DNA of 64,000 bases from Chitinophaga sp. GbtcB8 (GCF_019091455.1 NZ_JAGXJN010000001.1:124001-188000); one strand, 5' to 3'; positions 22,825 to 32,488 are shown, numbered from the stretch's first letter. The notes: generated by a model not told the origin, from the letters alone. Translations and numbers: made by a program.

Positions 22825-23607
22825 TTAATAACTCTTAATATCTATGCCGCCAAATACACAGATACCTTTGATCAACAGCTTTTTATCGGGGTTGGGGGCC
22901 AGCAGCTCAATGGCGCGCTTATCCTCTACCCCGCCAAAGATGGTGTTTACTTCTATTTTCACGTCCCAGTTGGAAGGTACTATCATCTCAACGCCCCCGA
23001 AAATGGCCGTGGCATCTATTACAACCGTGCCGGTAAAATCCGCCTGGGTAAGGTTAACCTCAGAACCGCCAAAGATGGAAGTAATATCACCTCCCTGGAA
23101 ATTCTTGGATAATACGATCCGGTTATCGCCCCCGAAAACGGCCAGGGCATTCAGGAAATCTTCTGAGTTCTGTCCCACTACGGTTTCCTGGTAAGAGCCG
23201 GCATTCCAGCGCCGCCTGTCTTCCCGCCACTGCTTCCTATCCCCCTCCTGCAGGTAACGCTGCGGATGGTTATGGGAAGGACGTTTCGTAAGCATATATA
23301 CCCCAATAACCACCAGCACTAAAGGCCAGCCATAACGGGGAAAGTCAAAATCCCAATGAATGATCTCTTCGGAAAGAAAAATACCGCCGATCAGCATCAT
23401 AATAAACCAGGGGCCCCCCCGGAATTTATGCTTGATGGCTACAACGAGGCCCAGGAGTATCAGAAGCACTTTCCAGGAAAATACCCAGGAAGGCACATTC
23501 AGGTGCAGGTTCTGTAAGAAGAGGAACATACCCACCACAATAAACACTAAGCCACCCCATATGCCCTTGCTTCTTCTATGTATGATATTTTGATTTTGAT
23601 TTTCCAT
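22825..23607 (-). CDS. LiaF-like membrane protein (DUF5668/DUF2154)
   Basis: A 260-residue protein with an N-terminal set of four hydrophobic helices (GIWGGLVFIVVGMFLFLQNL, VFSWKVLLILLGLVV, WFIMMLIGGIFL, WPLVLVVIGVYML). The C-terminal soluble part from about residue 155 is a beta-helix-like repeat with LAVFGGDNRIVLSKNFQGGDITSIFGGSEV, TAIFGGVEMIV, NTIFGGVEDKR and CVFGGIDI, the repeating I-F-G-G-x-E pattern of LiaF-like C-terminal domains. Such proteins act with LytTR or LiaSR-type systems in cell-envelope stress. A two-component pair lies just downstream. Confidence 0.9.
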   Translation of the reverse strand: MENQNQNIIHRRSKGIWGGLVFIVVGMFLFLQNLHLNVPSWVFSWKVLLILLGLVVAIKHKFRGGPWFIMMLIGGIFLSEEIIHWDFDFPRYGWPLVLVVIGVYMLTKRPSHNHPQRYLQEGDRKQWREDRRRWNAGSYQETVVGQNSEDFLNALAVFGGDNRIVLSKNFQGGDITSIFGGSEVNLTQADFTGTVVIDATAIFGGVEMIVPSNWDVKIEVNTIFGGVEDKRAIELLAPNPDKKLLIKGICVFGGIDIKSY

Positions 23608-23764
23608 TACTGTAAGATTGTGATGTAAAAGTATTACGGGGACGCGGGTACATCAAATGGATTTAGGCTAAAAATAGAGGAGTTCCGGTAAACGGTGGCA
23701 AAAGACCGGTGAAAATAATTTGCATGCACTTTTGTTTTACATTTAGCCTGTAAACGTTATAACC

Positions 23765-23971
23765 ATGCATAAGTTCTTTTCCGTACGCGCCCGGGAGATC
23801 CAAGACCTGGAAAGCCAGGTAAATACCTTCTTAACCAATAACCCTGATATTGTGATCGTTACCTCCAACCAATCCCTGGTGCCGGTAGGCGACACACAGG
23901 ATATCCTGTACTCCATTATTTATAAGGAAGCGCCCAAACCTACCCGTATTGGCCGCCTGGGGCAGGACTGA
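23765..23971 (+). CDS. Small protein of unknown function
   Basis: A 68-residue protein with no signal peptide or membrane segment. It starts with an amphipathic helical region (REIQDLESQVNTFLTNN) followed by a beta-like stretch (IVIVTSNQSLVPV, then ILYSIIYKEA). I do not recognise the family. It is divergent from the LiaF-like gene and lies upstream of an isocitrate dehydrogenase gene. The ORF has good composition for a real protein, but confidence is limited. Confidence 0.55.
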   Translation: MHKFFSVRAREIQDLESQVNTFLTNNPDIVIVTSNQSLVPVGDTQDILYSIIYKEAPKPTRIGRLGQD

Positions 23972-24112
23972 TAAGCGCCCGGGCAGCCGTAAAACAGGCA
24001 ATGATCTGCCAGAGCTAAATACCACCCCTTCCAGAGGGTGTTTTACAGGTTGTTTGCACCGCCCATCCCGGTGCATTGTCTAAAATCGTCTGCCTGAAAT
24101 GTAAAATCGGTG

Positions 24113-24120
24113 TACCTTTG
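24113..24120 (+). promoter_or_regulatory. Bacteroidota -7 box (TACCTTTG) before the first isocitrate dehydrogenase
   Basis: TACCTTTG lies 31 bases before the ATG at 24152 and matches TAnnTTTG. No convincing -33 box was seen. Confidence 0.6.
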
Positions 24121-24151
24121 CGCTCGATTATTTCACTAAAGTCACTGTTTT

Positions 24152-25417
24152 ATGCCGGCAGAAAAGATCATAATGACCAATGGGCAGTTAAAGGTTCCCG
24201 ACCATTGTATTATTCCATTTATTGAAGGTGACGGGATTGGTCCCGACATTTGGCGGGCCAGCGTACGCGTATTTGACGCCGCCGTAGCCAAAGTGTATGA
24301 TAATAAACGGAAAATTGAATGGAAGGAAGTACTGGCGGGCGAAAAAGCCTTCCAGGCTACCGGTGAATGGTTACCTAAAGCCACCCTGGATGCTTTTAAG
24401 GAATACCTGATCTCAATAAAAGGGCCTTTGACCACGCCGGTAGGCGGCGGCATCCGCCCCCTGAATGTGGCCATGCGCCAGGAGCTGGATCTTTACGCCT
24501 GTGTACGCCCCGTACGCTGGTTCAATAAAGTGCCTTCCCCGCTGAAACATCCTGAGAACGTGAACATGGTGATCTTCCGCGAGACCACCGAAGATATTTA
24601 TGCCGGCATTGAATATATGTACGGTACTCCTGAAGCTGATAAGCTGCTGCGCTTTTTGCAGAACGATCTGGGCGTAAAGAATATCCGCTTCCCGGAAACT
24701 TCTTCCCTGGGCATTAAACCCGTATCCAAAGAAGGTTCTGAAAGACTGATCCGCTCCGCCATTAAATATGCCATTGAAAATAAACAGTCTTCTGTAAGCC
24801 TGGTACACAAAGGCGATATCATGAAGTTTACAGAAGGCGGCTTTAAGAACTGGGGTTATGAGCTGGCCAAACGCGAGTTTGGTGATTTCGTATATACCTG
24901 GGAGGAGTGGGAAACCACTAAAAAAGCACAGGGCGAAGAAGAAGCCAACAAACAAATGAACATTGCCCTGGCACATAACAAAATACTGATCAAAGACGTA
25001 ATTGCCGATAACTTCCTGCAGCAGATCTTACTGGCCCCGCAGGATTATACCGTGGTGGCTACCCTGAACCTGAACGGCGATTATATTTCCGATGCAGCAG
25101 CAGCAGCCGTAGGCGGTATAGGCATTGCCCCCGGCGCCAACATTAACTATGTAACCGGCCACGCTGTATTTGAAGCTACCCATGGCACTGCCCCGCGCTT
25201 TGCCAATACCAATAGCATGAACCCCAGCTCCGTAATACTAAGCGGCGTAATGATGCTGGAATACATGGGCTGGAAAGAGGCCGCAGACATTATTGTACAT
25301 GGCCTGAGCACCGCTATTATGCGCAAACGGGTAACCATCGACTTCTATAAGCTGATGGATGATGCCACCCTGGTGTCTACGAGTGAGTTTGCAGATGAAA
25401 TCATAAAACAGATGTAA
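24152..25417 (+). CDS. icd: NADP-dependent isocitrate dehydrogenase, bacterial type
   Basis: A 421-residue enzyme of the bacterial NADP-IDH type. Landmarks are [24 protein letters not shown], the substrate-binding [31 protein letters not shown], the metal-binding region [13 protein letters not shown] and the late [22 protein letters not shown] motif. It oxidises isocitrate to 2-oxoglutarate in the TCA cycle. A second, unrelated-type IDH follows 175 bases downstream. The ATG at 24173 is an alternative start 7 codons in; the first fits the family N-terminus about as well. Confidence 0.93.
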   Translation: MPAEKIIMTNGQLKVPDHCIIPFIEGDGIGPDIWRASVRVFDAAVAKVYDNKRKIEWKEVLAGEKAFQATGEWLPKATLDAFKEYLISIKGPLTTPVGGGIRPLNVAMRQELDLYACVRPVRWFNKVPSPLKHPENVNMVIFRETTEDIYAGIEYMYGTPEADKLLRFLQNDLGVKNIRFPETSSLGIKPVSKEGSERLIRSAIKYAIENKQSSVSLVHKGDIMKFTEGGFKNWGYELAKREFGDFVYTWEEWETTKKAQGEEEANKQMNIALAHNKILIKDVIADNFLQQILLAPQDYTVVATLNLNGDYISDAAAAAVGGIGIAPGANINYVTGHAVFEATHGTAPRFANTNSMNPSSVILSGVMMLEYMGWKEAADIIVHGLSTAIMRKRVTIDFYKLMDDATLVSTSEFADEIIKQM

Positions 25418-25432
25418 TAAAGCGTAAAGCAT

Positions 25433-25492
25433 AAAGGATAAGGCAAAAAGCTGAATGAATAATTTATTAACAAGCTTTTTGCTTTATCCTTT
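25433..25492. terminator. Long hairpin between the two isocitrate dehydrogenase genes
   Basis: AAAGGATAAGGCAAAAAGCT (25433-25452) pairs with AGCTTTTTGCTTTATCCTTT (25473-25492) over 20 positions with a single G-U pair. The loop is 20 bases and the downstream side is T-rich. It shares words (GCAAAAAGC, AAAGC) with the hairpin at 27500. Confidence 0.8.
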
Positions 25493-25592
25493 TATCTTTT
25501 TGCTAATTTGGATTTTATACCACGTTATAGTAATTTCCGGGTTTATCTTATTGAGCAACCATAGATAACCTTAATTAAAAACAATACCTGAA

Positions 25593-26825
25593 ATGGCAGA
25601 AAAGATCAAAGTCGCAAATCCGGTAGTAGAACTGGATGGAGATGAGATGACACGGATCATCTGGAAATTCATTAAAGACAAACTGATACTTCCCTACCTG
25701 GATGTTGATATCAAATACTACGACCTGGGCGTTGAATACCGCGATCAGACCAATGACCAGGTAACCGTAGATGCCGCTAACGCGATCAGACAGTACGGCG
25801 TTGGTATCAAATGCGCTACCATTACCCCCGATGAAGCCCGTGTAAAGGAGTTTAACCTGAAACAAATGTGGAAATCGCCCAACGGCACTATCCGTAATAT
25901 CCTGGATGGTACTGTATTCCGCGAGCCCATTGTAATGAAGAACGTTCCCCGCCTGGTGCCCAACTGGACAGCCCCTATTTGCATAGGCCGTCACGCATTC
26001 GGCGACCAGTACCGCGCTACCGACTTTGTAACCAAAGGTAAAGGCAAACTGACCATCACTTTTGAAGGTGAGAACGGCGAAAAGATCCAGCACGAAGTAT
26101 ATAACTTCAAAGGCGATGGCGTAGCCCTGGCTATGTACAACACCGATGAATCTATTAAAGGTTTTGCACGCGCCTGCTTTAACCAGGCCCTGTTAAAACA
26201 ATGGCCGCTGTACCTGAGCACCAAGAACACCATCCTGAAAAAATACGATGGCCGTTTCAAGGATATCTTTGAAGAGATCTACGAAAACGAATTCAAAGCT
26301 GAATTTGAAAAACATAAGCTGGTGTATGAGCACCGCCTCATAGATGACATGGTGGCCAGCGCCCTGAAATGGAACGGTAACTTTGTATGGGCCTGTAAGA
26401 ACTACGATGGCGACGTACAATCAGATACCGTTGCACAAGGTTTTGGCTCCCTGGGTCTCATGACCTCTACCCTGGTTACGCCGGATGGTAAAACCATGGA
26501 AGCAGAAGCTGCCCACGGTACCGTAACCCGCCACTACCGCGATCACCAGGCTGGTAAGCCTACCTCTACCAACCCCATTGCCTCCATCTTCGCATGGACC
26601 CGTGGCCTTGAATTCCGTGGCCGCCTGGATAACAACCAGCCGCTGATAGATTTCTGCCAGGCATTGGAGCAGGTTTGTATTGAAGTAGTGGAAAGCGGTA
26701 AAATGACCAAGGACCTTGCTGTATGTATCCACGGTAATAAAGTGGAGCATGGCAAACACTTCCTGTATACAGAAGAGTTCCTGGAAGAGCTGAACACTGC
26801 TCTGAAAGCTAAACTGAAGAAATAA
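25593..26825 (+). CDS. NADP-dependent isocitrate dehydrogenase, eukaryotic-like type
   Basis: A 410-residue enzyme. It has the layout of the eukaryotic-type IDP family: [24 protein letters not shown] at the N-terminus, then [39 protein letters not shown] (substrate binding), and [32 protein letters not shown] with the catalytic Asp. The late [16 protein letters not shown] segment is also typical. It performs the same reaction as the bacterial-type enzyme encoded upstream. Two isofamilies side by side suggests one was acquired or that they are used in different conditions. Confidence 0.95.
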   Translation: MAEKIKVANPVVELDGDEMTRIIWKFIKDKLILPYLDVDIKYYDLGVEYRDQTNDQVTVDAANAIRQYGVGIKCATITPDEARVKEFNLKQMWKSPNGTIRNILDGTVFREPIVMKNVPRLVPNWTAPICIGRHAFGDQYRATDFVTKGKGKLTITFEGENGEKIQHEVYNFKGDGVALAMYNTDESIKGFARACFNQALLKQWPLYLSTKNTILKKYDGRFKDIFEEIYENEFKAEFEKHKLVYEHRLIDDMVASALKWNGNFVWACKNYDGDVQSDTVAQGFGSLGLMTSTLVTPDGKTMEAEAAHGTVTRHYRDHQAGKPTSTNPIASIFAWTRGLEFRGRLDNNQPLIDFCQALEQVCIEVVESGKMTKDLAVCIHGNKVEHGKHFLYTEEFLEELNTALKAKLKK

Positions 26826-26850
26826 TTGAACGCATTGGTTCAACCTATAA

Positions 26851-26886
26851 AATGTCCTGTACCCGCAAGGTGCAGGACATTTGTTT
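26851..26886 (+). terminator. Hairpin terminator after the second isocitrate dehydrogenase
   Basis: AATGTCCTGTACC pairs with GGTGCAGGACATT around the loop CGCAA, with one mismatch, followed by TGTTT. The T-run is short. Confidence 0.65.
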
Positions 26887-26900
26887 AACACCCCTGCCCT

Positions 26901-27485
26901 ATGAAATATACTTTACTTTTTCTGCTGCCCCTTACGATGCTGGCCTATGCCTGCCAGCCCTCCGGTGCTAACGGCCACGCCGCCACGCAGGATACTGTTG
27001 CCACTGTAAGCACCACACCGGATAGCAGCGCCCCACAACTTACGGCAGCGCGGGATACCAGCCTTGCTGATACTGTTGCTGCAGAAGATCAACCCTATGC
27101 AGATTATTACATTGTAGTAGCAGATACCGGCTTCAGTTACCAACCGTTACAGGCTAAGCTACTGCAGCTGAAAGCCGCTACCCACCTGGAAGTAGACAGT
27201 ATGGGCCGTTATTATAATCCGCAGAAAAAACGCATTGTATTACCGGATGATGATGAAGATGAGATCTATGCCGGTGAATATTATCCCCGCCGGGAGCCAG
27301 GTGAATACCTTAGCCTGGAATACCTTTATGTGTACTCCCGTAACACAGAAGACAGCACCCTGGCCCTTATCAGCGGTATTTACGCAGATGAGGCAAGCGC
27401 CAATGCAGCACTACCGGCCATTAAAGCGCAGGTACCCGGCGCCTTTGTGATGAAGGGAAGCGTGTATATTGGGTGTATGCATTAG
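26901..27485 (+). CDS. Lipoprotein with SPOR-like C-terminal part
   Basis: A 194-residue protein. The signal peptide ends at a lipobox-like LAYAC (cysteine near residue 18). A low-complexity Thr/Ala/Ser/Asp linker follows (residues 25-60), probably spanning the periplasm. The C-terminal part (about 72-190) has the look of a SPOR-like fold: YYIVVADTGFSYQPLQAKLLQLKA, then YSRNTEDSTLALISGIYADEASANAALPAIKAQ. SPOR domains bind denuded peptidoglycan at division sites; the match is weak. It is convergent with the L,D-transpeptidase gene and separated by a bidirectional hairpin. Confidence 0.65.
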   Translation: MKYTLLFLLPLTMLAYACQPSGANGHAATQDTVATVSTTPDSSAPQLTAARDTSLADTVAAEDQPYADYYIVVADTGFSYQPLQAKLLQLKAATHLEVDSMGRYYNPQKKRIVLPDDDEDEIYAGEYYPRREPGEYLSLEYLYVYSRNTEDSTLALISGIYADEASANAALPAIKAQVPGAFVMKGSVYIGCMH

Positions 27486-27499
27486 AGAGCATAAAGCTC

Positions 27500-27556
27500 A
27501 AAGCAAAAAGCATAAAGCTCCTGCAATCGCTGCATTAGCTTTATGCTTTTTGCTTT
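27500..27556. terminator. 20-bp perfect hairpin between convergent genes
   Basis: AAAGCAAAAAGCATAAAGCT (27500-27519) and AGCTTTATGCTTTTTGCTTT (27537-27556) are perfect complements with a 17-base loop. It sits between two convergent genes and has T-rich flanks on both sides, as a bidirectional terminator would. Its words recur in the hairpin at 25433. Confidence 0.85.
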
Positions 27557-27569
27557 ATCCTTTCAGCTT

Positions 27570-29225
27570 CTAAAAGCCTATCTTCTTCTTCAACACCTTA
27601 TCCTCCCCATAAATATCATCGTAAAAAAGCAGGTGATCATCCTGCGCGCCGGCAGTAAAATAGCGGATGTAAATAGGGATGCGGCTAACGGGGATCTGTT
27701 TCTTTTCCTGCATGGCCAGCCAGGTACGTACACTGTCACGCAAAGTATTCTTATAAGAAGTATCGTCTTTTATCAGGTACATAGCCAGGCTATCCCACTT
27801 TTGCACGCGTACACAGCCATGGCTCAGTGCGCGGAAGGCATTGCGGAACAGGCCGCGGTTATTGGTGTCATGCAGGTACACACTGTACTTGTTCATGAAA
27901 TTAAATTTCATGATGCCTAATGAATTATCTTCCCCGTCCATCTGCCGCAATACATAAGGGAAATGGCCCCTATGCAGCTGCATCCAGTCAATGGTAGTAG
28001 GGTCTACGGCATTGCCATCCTTATCTATTACTTCCAGGTTTTTGCTGGCCAGGTAATTCACATCTTTACGTATAGCCGGCAGCATTTCCTTAAACACAAT
28101 ACTGTAAGGCACGCGCCAGTAAGGGTACATTACAAAGTTGGCCATGCGCGAATTAAGCAAAGGCGTACGGGTCTTGGGCGTACCCACTATTACCCGTGAT
28201 TCCAGGGCCACTGCCCCGCTATCCATTACCTCCAGCTCAAAGGCCGGCACATTCACCATTATATAACATTTAGGCAGGGTATCCGGCAGCTTACGCCAGC
28301 GGTCCAGGTTCAGGGCCACCTGCACTTCCCAGTCGTGCAGCGAGCGGTTCAGCATTTCCCGCGTTTTTTTACCTGCTACCCCATCCGGGTATAAATTAAA
28401 TGCCTTTTGAAATGCTTTAATGCCATCTTTCAGTAAGATAGTATCGCCCGGGCGGCCGCTGGTATCAACAAAACCGCCTTGCACCAGCCGGTTTAGCAGC
28501 AGCTGTTTAAAGGCAAGGGTGTCTGTATAGTTCTCCGGTATGGCATTCCAGCGTTTGCTGCCATAGGTTTTGCGAAAGTTAAGCAGGCCTTGTTTCAGCG
28601 CTACATATCCTGCATGCGAAGGTTCCAGGCTGCCTAATACGGCTGCAATATTTTTTTGCTGTAATGCTTTTTGTAAAAGTGCGGTCAGTACCGTATCTGT
28701 AAAAGTAGAATCTTTGCGCAGGGTAATGCTGTCGCGCGGCGCTACCCCAAAATGCAGGTGGGTGGCCATTTTCATAAACGCGTCTGATAACATTACATCC
28801 ATCTTTGCCCACTGCGCTGCATCTTTTTTCGACTCTTCACTGGTCTTAAACGTTTGCATAATAGCAGTAAGCTGCGCTGCATGGTATTGCGATGGCAGCA
28901 AGCCCTCATCCATAGCGTGTTGTACCAGGTACAACATAACATCTGCATTAGCGCTGGCCACCCCGCTGTCTGACCATTGCGGGGCATTTTGATGTTGCTG
29001 GTAAAAATATTGAAGGGCCGTGGTCATACCCTGCACACTATCTTCCATTAAACCTTTATTATCCGCCATATAATTCAGGCGGTCTGCTATGTTGCCGGTT
29101 ACGGCTTCCTGCAGCTCTTTAAGGTCTTGTACGATCACACGTTCTTTGGGGGCCTTGTGGCGGCACGCTGCCAGCAAACAAACGGTTACAGCTAACAAGT
29201 AAAATAAACGATTATTACCTCTCAT
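27570..29225 (-). CDS. L,D-transpeptidase of the YcbB/LdtD type
   Basis: A 551-residue enzyme. The N-terminus (LLAVTVCLLAACRHK) is a signal peptide with a lipobox-like AAC. A scaffold region precedes a peptidoglycan-binding segment (LLKDGIKAFQKAFNLYPDGVAGKKTREML). The YkuD catalytic domain (from about 330) holds the motif SHGCVRVQKWD with the catalytic cysteine, and LMVNVPAFELEV-like strands. The protein forms 3-3 cross-links in peptidoglycan or anchors proteins. The size and presence of a large insertion match YcbB-type enzymes. It is convergent with the SPOR-like lipoprotein gene. Confidence 0.93.
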   Translation of the reverse strand: MRGNNRLFYLLAVTVCLLAACRHKAPKERVIVQDLKELQEAVTGNIADRLNYMADNKGLMEDSVQGMTTALQYFYQQHQNAPQWSDSGVASANADVMLYLVQHAMDEGLLPSQYHAAQLTAIMQTFKTSEESKKDAAQWAKMDVMLSDAFMKMATHLHFGVAPRDSITLRKDSTFTDTVLTALLQKALQQKNIAAVLGSLEPSHAGYVALKQGLLNFRKTYGSKRWNAIPENYTDTLAFKQLLLNRLVQGGFVDTSGRPGDTILLKDGIKAFQKAFNLYPDGVAGKKTREMLNRSLHDWEVQVALNLDRWRKLPDTLPKCYIMVNVPAFELEVMDSGAVALESRVIVGTPKTRTPLLNSRMANFVMYPYWRVPYSIVFKEMLPAIRKDVNYLASKNLEVIDKDGNAVDPTTIDWMQLHRGHFPYVLRQMDGEDNSLGIMKFNFMNKYSVYLHDTNNRGLFRNAFRALSHGCVRVQKWDSLAMYLIKDDTSYKNTLRDSVRTWLAMQEKKQIPVSRIPIYIRYFTAGAQDDHLLFYDDIYGEDKVLKKKIGF

Positions 29226-29417
29226 TGGGAAAACAGGCTCTCTTGTGATGTTTTAAAATTAAAGATTTGCAAATACTGTGCTGGGATTTTCCAGGGAGCG
29301 CGCAAAATTAGGGGGTGAAATACGCAAATTATCCGGGGAAAGATAAGGAAAAAACCATCCCTGTAATAAAAGCAGCAGTTAGGAAGTGAATAGTAAGCCT
29401 AAGCCCCTGCTCCTGTT
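29226..29417. other. Intergenic stretch downstream of the metal-regulator pair
   Basis: About 190 bases between the start of the L,D-transpeptidase gene and the tiny peptide. Nothing recognisable beyond AT-rich sequence was found. Confidence 0.5.
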
Positions 29418-29489
29418 TTACTTACAGCAATTCTTCTTCACAAAAAGCGACTGCACAAAACGTAATATACTGAGAATGGTGTGTTTCAT
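29418..29489 (-). CDS. 23-residue Lys/Cys-rich small peptide, next to HMA-AraC regulator
   Basis: A frame of 23 codons starting 11 bases after the stop of the HMA-AraC gene and ending in KKNCCK. The start codon is preceded by AGGAATAATT, with an AGGA ribosome-binding-like site 9 bases upstream. The product has a hydrophobic helical middle (ILSILRFVQSLFV) and a C-terminal Cys-Cys pair flanked by lysines, which could bind a soft metal. Because it follows a metal-sensing regulator, a metal-related role is suggested, but this is inference and the frame is too short for statistics. Confidence 0.4.
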   Translation of the reverse strand: MKHTILSILRFVQSLFVKKNCCK

Positions 29490-29500
29490 AATTATTCCTG

Positions 29501-30073
29501 TTAAATAGCATCCAGCGGGCGGCGCTTCTGCTCTTTTAATTGTTTGAACTGGCTGGGAGTAAGCCCGGTTACTTTTTTAAACTGCCCGGAAAGGTGCGCT
29601 ACGCTGCTATAGCCCATTTGCCCGGCTATTTCGCTCAGGTTCAGCTCATCGTACACCAGCAGCTCTTTTACCCTTTCTATTTTCTGCTGAATAATATATT
29701 GCTCAATAGTGATCTGCTCTATTTCTGAGAACAGGCTGCTGAGGTAATGATAATCTTTATGTAAACGGGTAGAGAGTAAGGAGGAGAAATTTTCTCTTAA
29801 TTCAAACAGCGGGGAATGATGGATAGTTGAAATAAGAATGTTCTTAATGGCTTCTACCAGCTGCTGCTTTTTATCATCTACCAGGGGTAAGCCTTCCTTT
29901 GCCAAAGCAGCAGTAATCGATTGCAGCTGGGTAGCATCCGGTGCTGCGGCTAATACCGCTTTGCCCAGCTGTACCTCCTGCACCGGCAACCCCTCTTTTT
30001 CCAGTATGGTATGCACCACCTTTACACAGCGGGGGCATACCATATTCTTAATGTGTAATTCAAAAGTTTGCAT
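29501..30073 (-). CDS. HMA-AraC fusion transcriptional regulator
   Basis: A 190-residue regulator. Residues 1-65 form a heavy-metal-associated (HMA) domain with the CPRC metal site in KNMVCPRCVKVVH. Residues about 80-185 are an AraC-type helix-turn-helix pair with the conserved segment LNLSEIAGQMGYSSVAHLSGQFKKVTGLTPSQFK. Such fusions are found in Bacteroidota and are thought to sense copper or related metals through the HMA domain. The gene is followed by a 23-residue Cys-rich peptide frame. The target genes are not visible; no copper ATPase lies nearby in this window. Confidence 0.9.
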   Translation of the reverse strand: MQTFELHIKNMVCPRCVKVVHTILEKEGLPVQEVQLGKAVLAAAPDATQLQSITAALAKEGLPLVDDKKQQLVEAIKNILISTIHHSPLFELRENFSSLLSTRLHKDYHYLSSLFSEIEQITIEQYIIQQKIERVKELLVYDELNLSEIAGQMGYSSVAHLSGQFKKVTGLTPSQFKQLKEQKRRPLDAI

Positions 30074-30105
30074 GGCAGGTACAAAGGTAGCACATATTTG
30101 CTGTG

Positions 30106-30324
30106 CTACCTGAGCTCCGTTTCCTGGATACGGTCGGCCAGATCCAGTAAAAGCGACATGTTGGCGTTATAACCGCCGGCTACTTCCGGCCGGAGGTAAC
30201 CATCCATATCCGGTTCATAAATAACATCGAAGCCATTTACATTTACTTTGTAGCGATGAGCATGGCCATTCAGGGGAAGTACGTCGTACCGGTTTGCATT
30301 GTGTTTGATCGTAAATGCCTTCAT
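30106..30324 (-). CDS. Small protein of unknown function upstream of the HMA-AraC gene
   Basis: A 72-residue frame with several charged residues, no signal peptide and no membrane segment. The beta-rich pattern FTIKHNANRYDVLPLNGHAHRYKVNVNGFDVIYEPD suggests a compact small fold. It lies 32 bases upstream of the HMA-AraC regulator on the same strand. I do not recognise it. It may be co-transcribed with that regulator. Confidence 0.6.
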   Translation of the reverse strand: MKAFTIKHNANRYDVLPLNGHAHRYKVNVNGFDVIYEPDMDGYLRPEVAGGYNANMSLLLDLADRIQETELR

Positions 30325-30469
30325 ATGATAAAATTTTGTTTATAACCACTATCAACAAAATCTTAACAAAAGTTAAGCCAACGGTTGGTAATGGGGTTGG
30401 TTTTAGTTTGGGATCCTTAGAGATCATGAATATACGAAGAAAAGGGTATATCAGATTATTCCCCGCACA

Positions 30470-32458
30470 TTAATTTACAAACCACCACCGCAGCCCTACG
30501 CGGATCCCGAAATTATTATACGGGTACATAGGCGCTGAAAAATTATTCATTTTCAGGAAAGTATTCAGGTTCTCTGCACGGATGTAGGCAGAGAGTGATT
30601 TTATACGGAAGTGCAGGAAAGCGGTCAGGTCCGGAAGATAGTACCGCACCTTTTGTGTATTCTGGTACACAAACTGGCCGGGCACCGGCGAGTAATCGTC
30701 CGCATAATATTCCGTGTTGTAACGGGCTTCAATACCGGTCATCAGGTTCAGGTTACTGAAAATGCGGTTTTCGTATGCAATGCGGTGGCGGGTCCAGATG
30801 GAAGGTACATTCAGCGGGCCATTGCCATGCACCTGCTGAAAAGCAAAATCCATATACCAGTTCCAGTGTTTATACCGGAAATGTTTGCTCAGCACTACCT
30901 GCAGCAGGTTAAACAACCCGCTGGACTGCGTGCTTTGCATATAACTGTCGAAATAAGTATAGTTCGTAAAAATAAAATAGTTCACCGCCAGGTTATACTT
31001 CAGCTGTTTATTATCAGCTGCAAACTGCAGCTGGGTAATGTTTTCCTTACCCAGGCCGCCATTGTACCAGCTATCCCGGCTGTAGCTGAAGAATTTGTAT
31101 ACATAAGAAGGCTCCCTGTTCACATTGCGGAACAGCAGGCTTACATTGCCCAGTGTTTTGTTCAGGTAACGGCTCAGCATACCGCTTACGCTATAATCGC
31201 CCACATTGCGGCCCAGCGCATACAGCTCGCCTTTGGCAGAAAAATCCCACAGGTCGTTCTTGGTTTTATTACGGTACTCCCCGTGCAGGGCCAGGTTATT
31301 GAAGTTCTGTTTTACATCATCCAGGAAATTGCCGGTAGTATGGTCAAAGCGGGCGCCCAGGTTTATAAAGTGTGCCAGGTTGCCCCGTACCGGGAACTGG
31401 ATCAGCGACAGGTCATTGGAAAGCGTGCGCCACTGCTGTCTTGCGCTAATAGTGTCCCCTTCCCGGAAGGCTATCCCATAATGCTCCGTGTAATAAGTTT
31501 CACTGGGGGCATTATCGGTATACATAAAAGTATTGCCCTGTGTTTTAAAGGTGTACTGCACCCGGAACACCGGATCAAATTTGTAATACTGTGTAGTATC
31601 GTTCACGTGTATGGTATCCCCCTTGCCCCAGTCGTACTGCTGTTGTATCAGCAGGCCTGACTGGCGGTAAGATGATTTTACCGCAATGGAGGTACCAAAG
31701 AAGGAATAGGTGGGAATATCCTGGTTGCCCAGGTTTACGTTAATGGTTTTTCTTGAATTATACTTGCTGAGGCCCAGCGTATCGGCCGCAGTACCGGCCT
31801 GGCCAAAAATACCGCCATTCTCCCCCCCGTTGATCTTGTTATAATAGTAGCTCACATTTACATGGTACCGTTTGTTCTGGCTGTTGTAATTGGCCGTTAC
31901 GCGGTAGTTATCATGGTTGGTGTTCTGTGTACGGAAGTAACCGGGCGAGTTGATCTTGCGGTAGTCAAATGCAAAGTTAAAGTTCTCATTCCGGTTCTGC
32001 GTATGAGATACGCCTATCATTTGCTCCTGCTGGGCGCCTACCAGGTATTGCAGCTCAGAGTAAGGGCGGGTGGTATTATAAAGGCGGGCATTTTCATGCG
32101 TAAATTCATAAATGTCGTAGGCATGAAAACCTTCATCAAAACCAGCCTGCATGCGGGGGGTGTAAATAAGGTTGCGGGCGGCATTCCCGTTATTGCCCAG
32201 GGTCATGTAACTGGCTGGTATCTGCAGGAAGTTGGCATTAAAGTCTATTACAGATGAATCCAGGCGCCTGTCCACGGGATCATTCAGGAAATGATATTTA
32301 ATGGTAATGGTATCCGGCCCCAGGTTACGCTGGGAGGTATCCCGCTGCATGGTGCCGCCGCCGGAGCCGTAGTTACCAAAGCTACCGGTGTTAAATTGGG
32401 CCATTACTCCACTTACGCTTACTATCAGCAATGCCAGTATGATGAAAAAATGCCTCAT
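30470..32458 (-). CDS. Putative porin (Porin_10-like outer-membrane barrel)
   Basis: A 662-residue protein with a signal peptide (FFIILALLIVSVSGVMAQ). The segment GPDTITIKYHFLNDPVDRRLDSS followed by the short periplasmic part and then many alternating amphipathic strands (YHVNVSYYYNKINGGENGG, RYKHWNWYMDFAFQQVHG, KVRYYLPDLTAFLHFRIKSL) is characteristic of the putative-porin family PF14121 in Bacteroidota. It ends in WWFVN with aromatics, as expected for a barrel. The substrate is unknown. The PNP gene lies immediately upstream on the same strand with a 30-base gap. Confidence 0.85.
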   Translation of the reverse strand: MRHFFIILALLIVSVSGVMAQFNTGSFGNYGSGGGTMQRDTSQRNLGPDTITIKYHFLNDPVDRRLDSSVIDFNANFLQIPASYMTLGNNGNAARNLIYTPRMQAGFDEGFHAYDIYEFTHENARLYNTTRPYSELQYLVGAQQEQMIGVSHTQNRNENFNFAFDYRKINSPGYFRTQNTNHDNYRVTANYNSQNKRYHVNVSYYYNKINGGENGGIFGQAGTAADTLGLSKYNSRKTINVNLGNQDIPTYSFFGTSIAVKSSYRQSGLLIQQQYDWGKGDTIHVNDTTQYYKFDPVFRVQYTFKTQGNTFMYTDNAPSETYYTEHYGIAFREGDTISARQQWRTLSNDLSLIQFPVRGNLAHFINLGARFDHTTGNFLDDVKQNFNNLALHGEYRNKTKNDLWDFSAKGELYALGRNVGDYSVSGMLSRYLNKTLGNVSLLFRNVNREPSYVYKFFSYSRDSWYNGGLGKENITQLQFAADNKQLKYNLAVNYFIFTNYTYFDSYMQSTQSSGLFNLLQVVLSKHFRYKHWNWYMDFAFQQVHGNGPLNVPSIWTRHRIAYENRIFSNLNLMTGIEARYNTEYYADDYSPVPGQFVYQNTQKVRYYLPDLTAFLHFRIKSLSAYIRAENLNTFLKMNNFSAPMYPYNNFGIRVGLRWWFVN

Positions 32459-32488
32459 TCAATAATAATATTGTGGAGCTATATGTGT

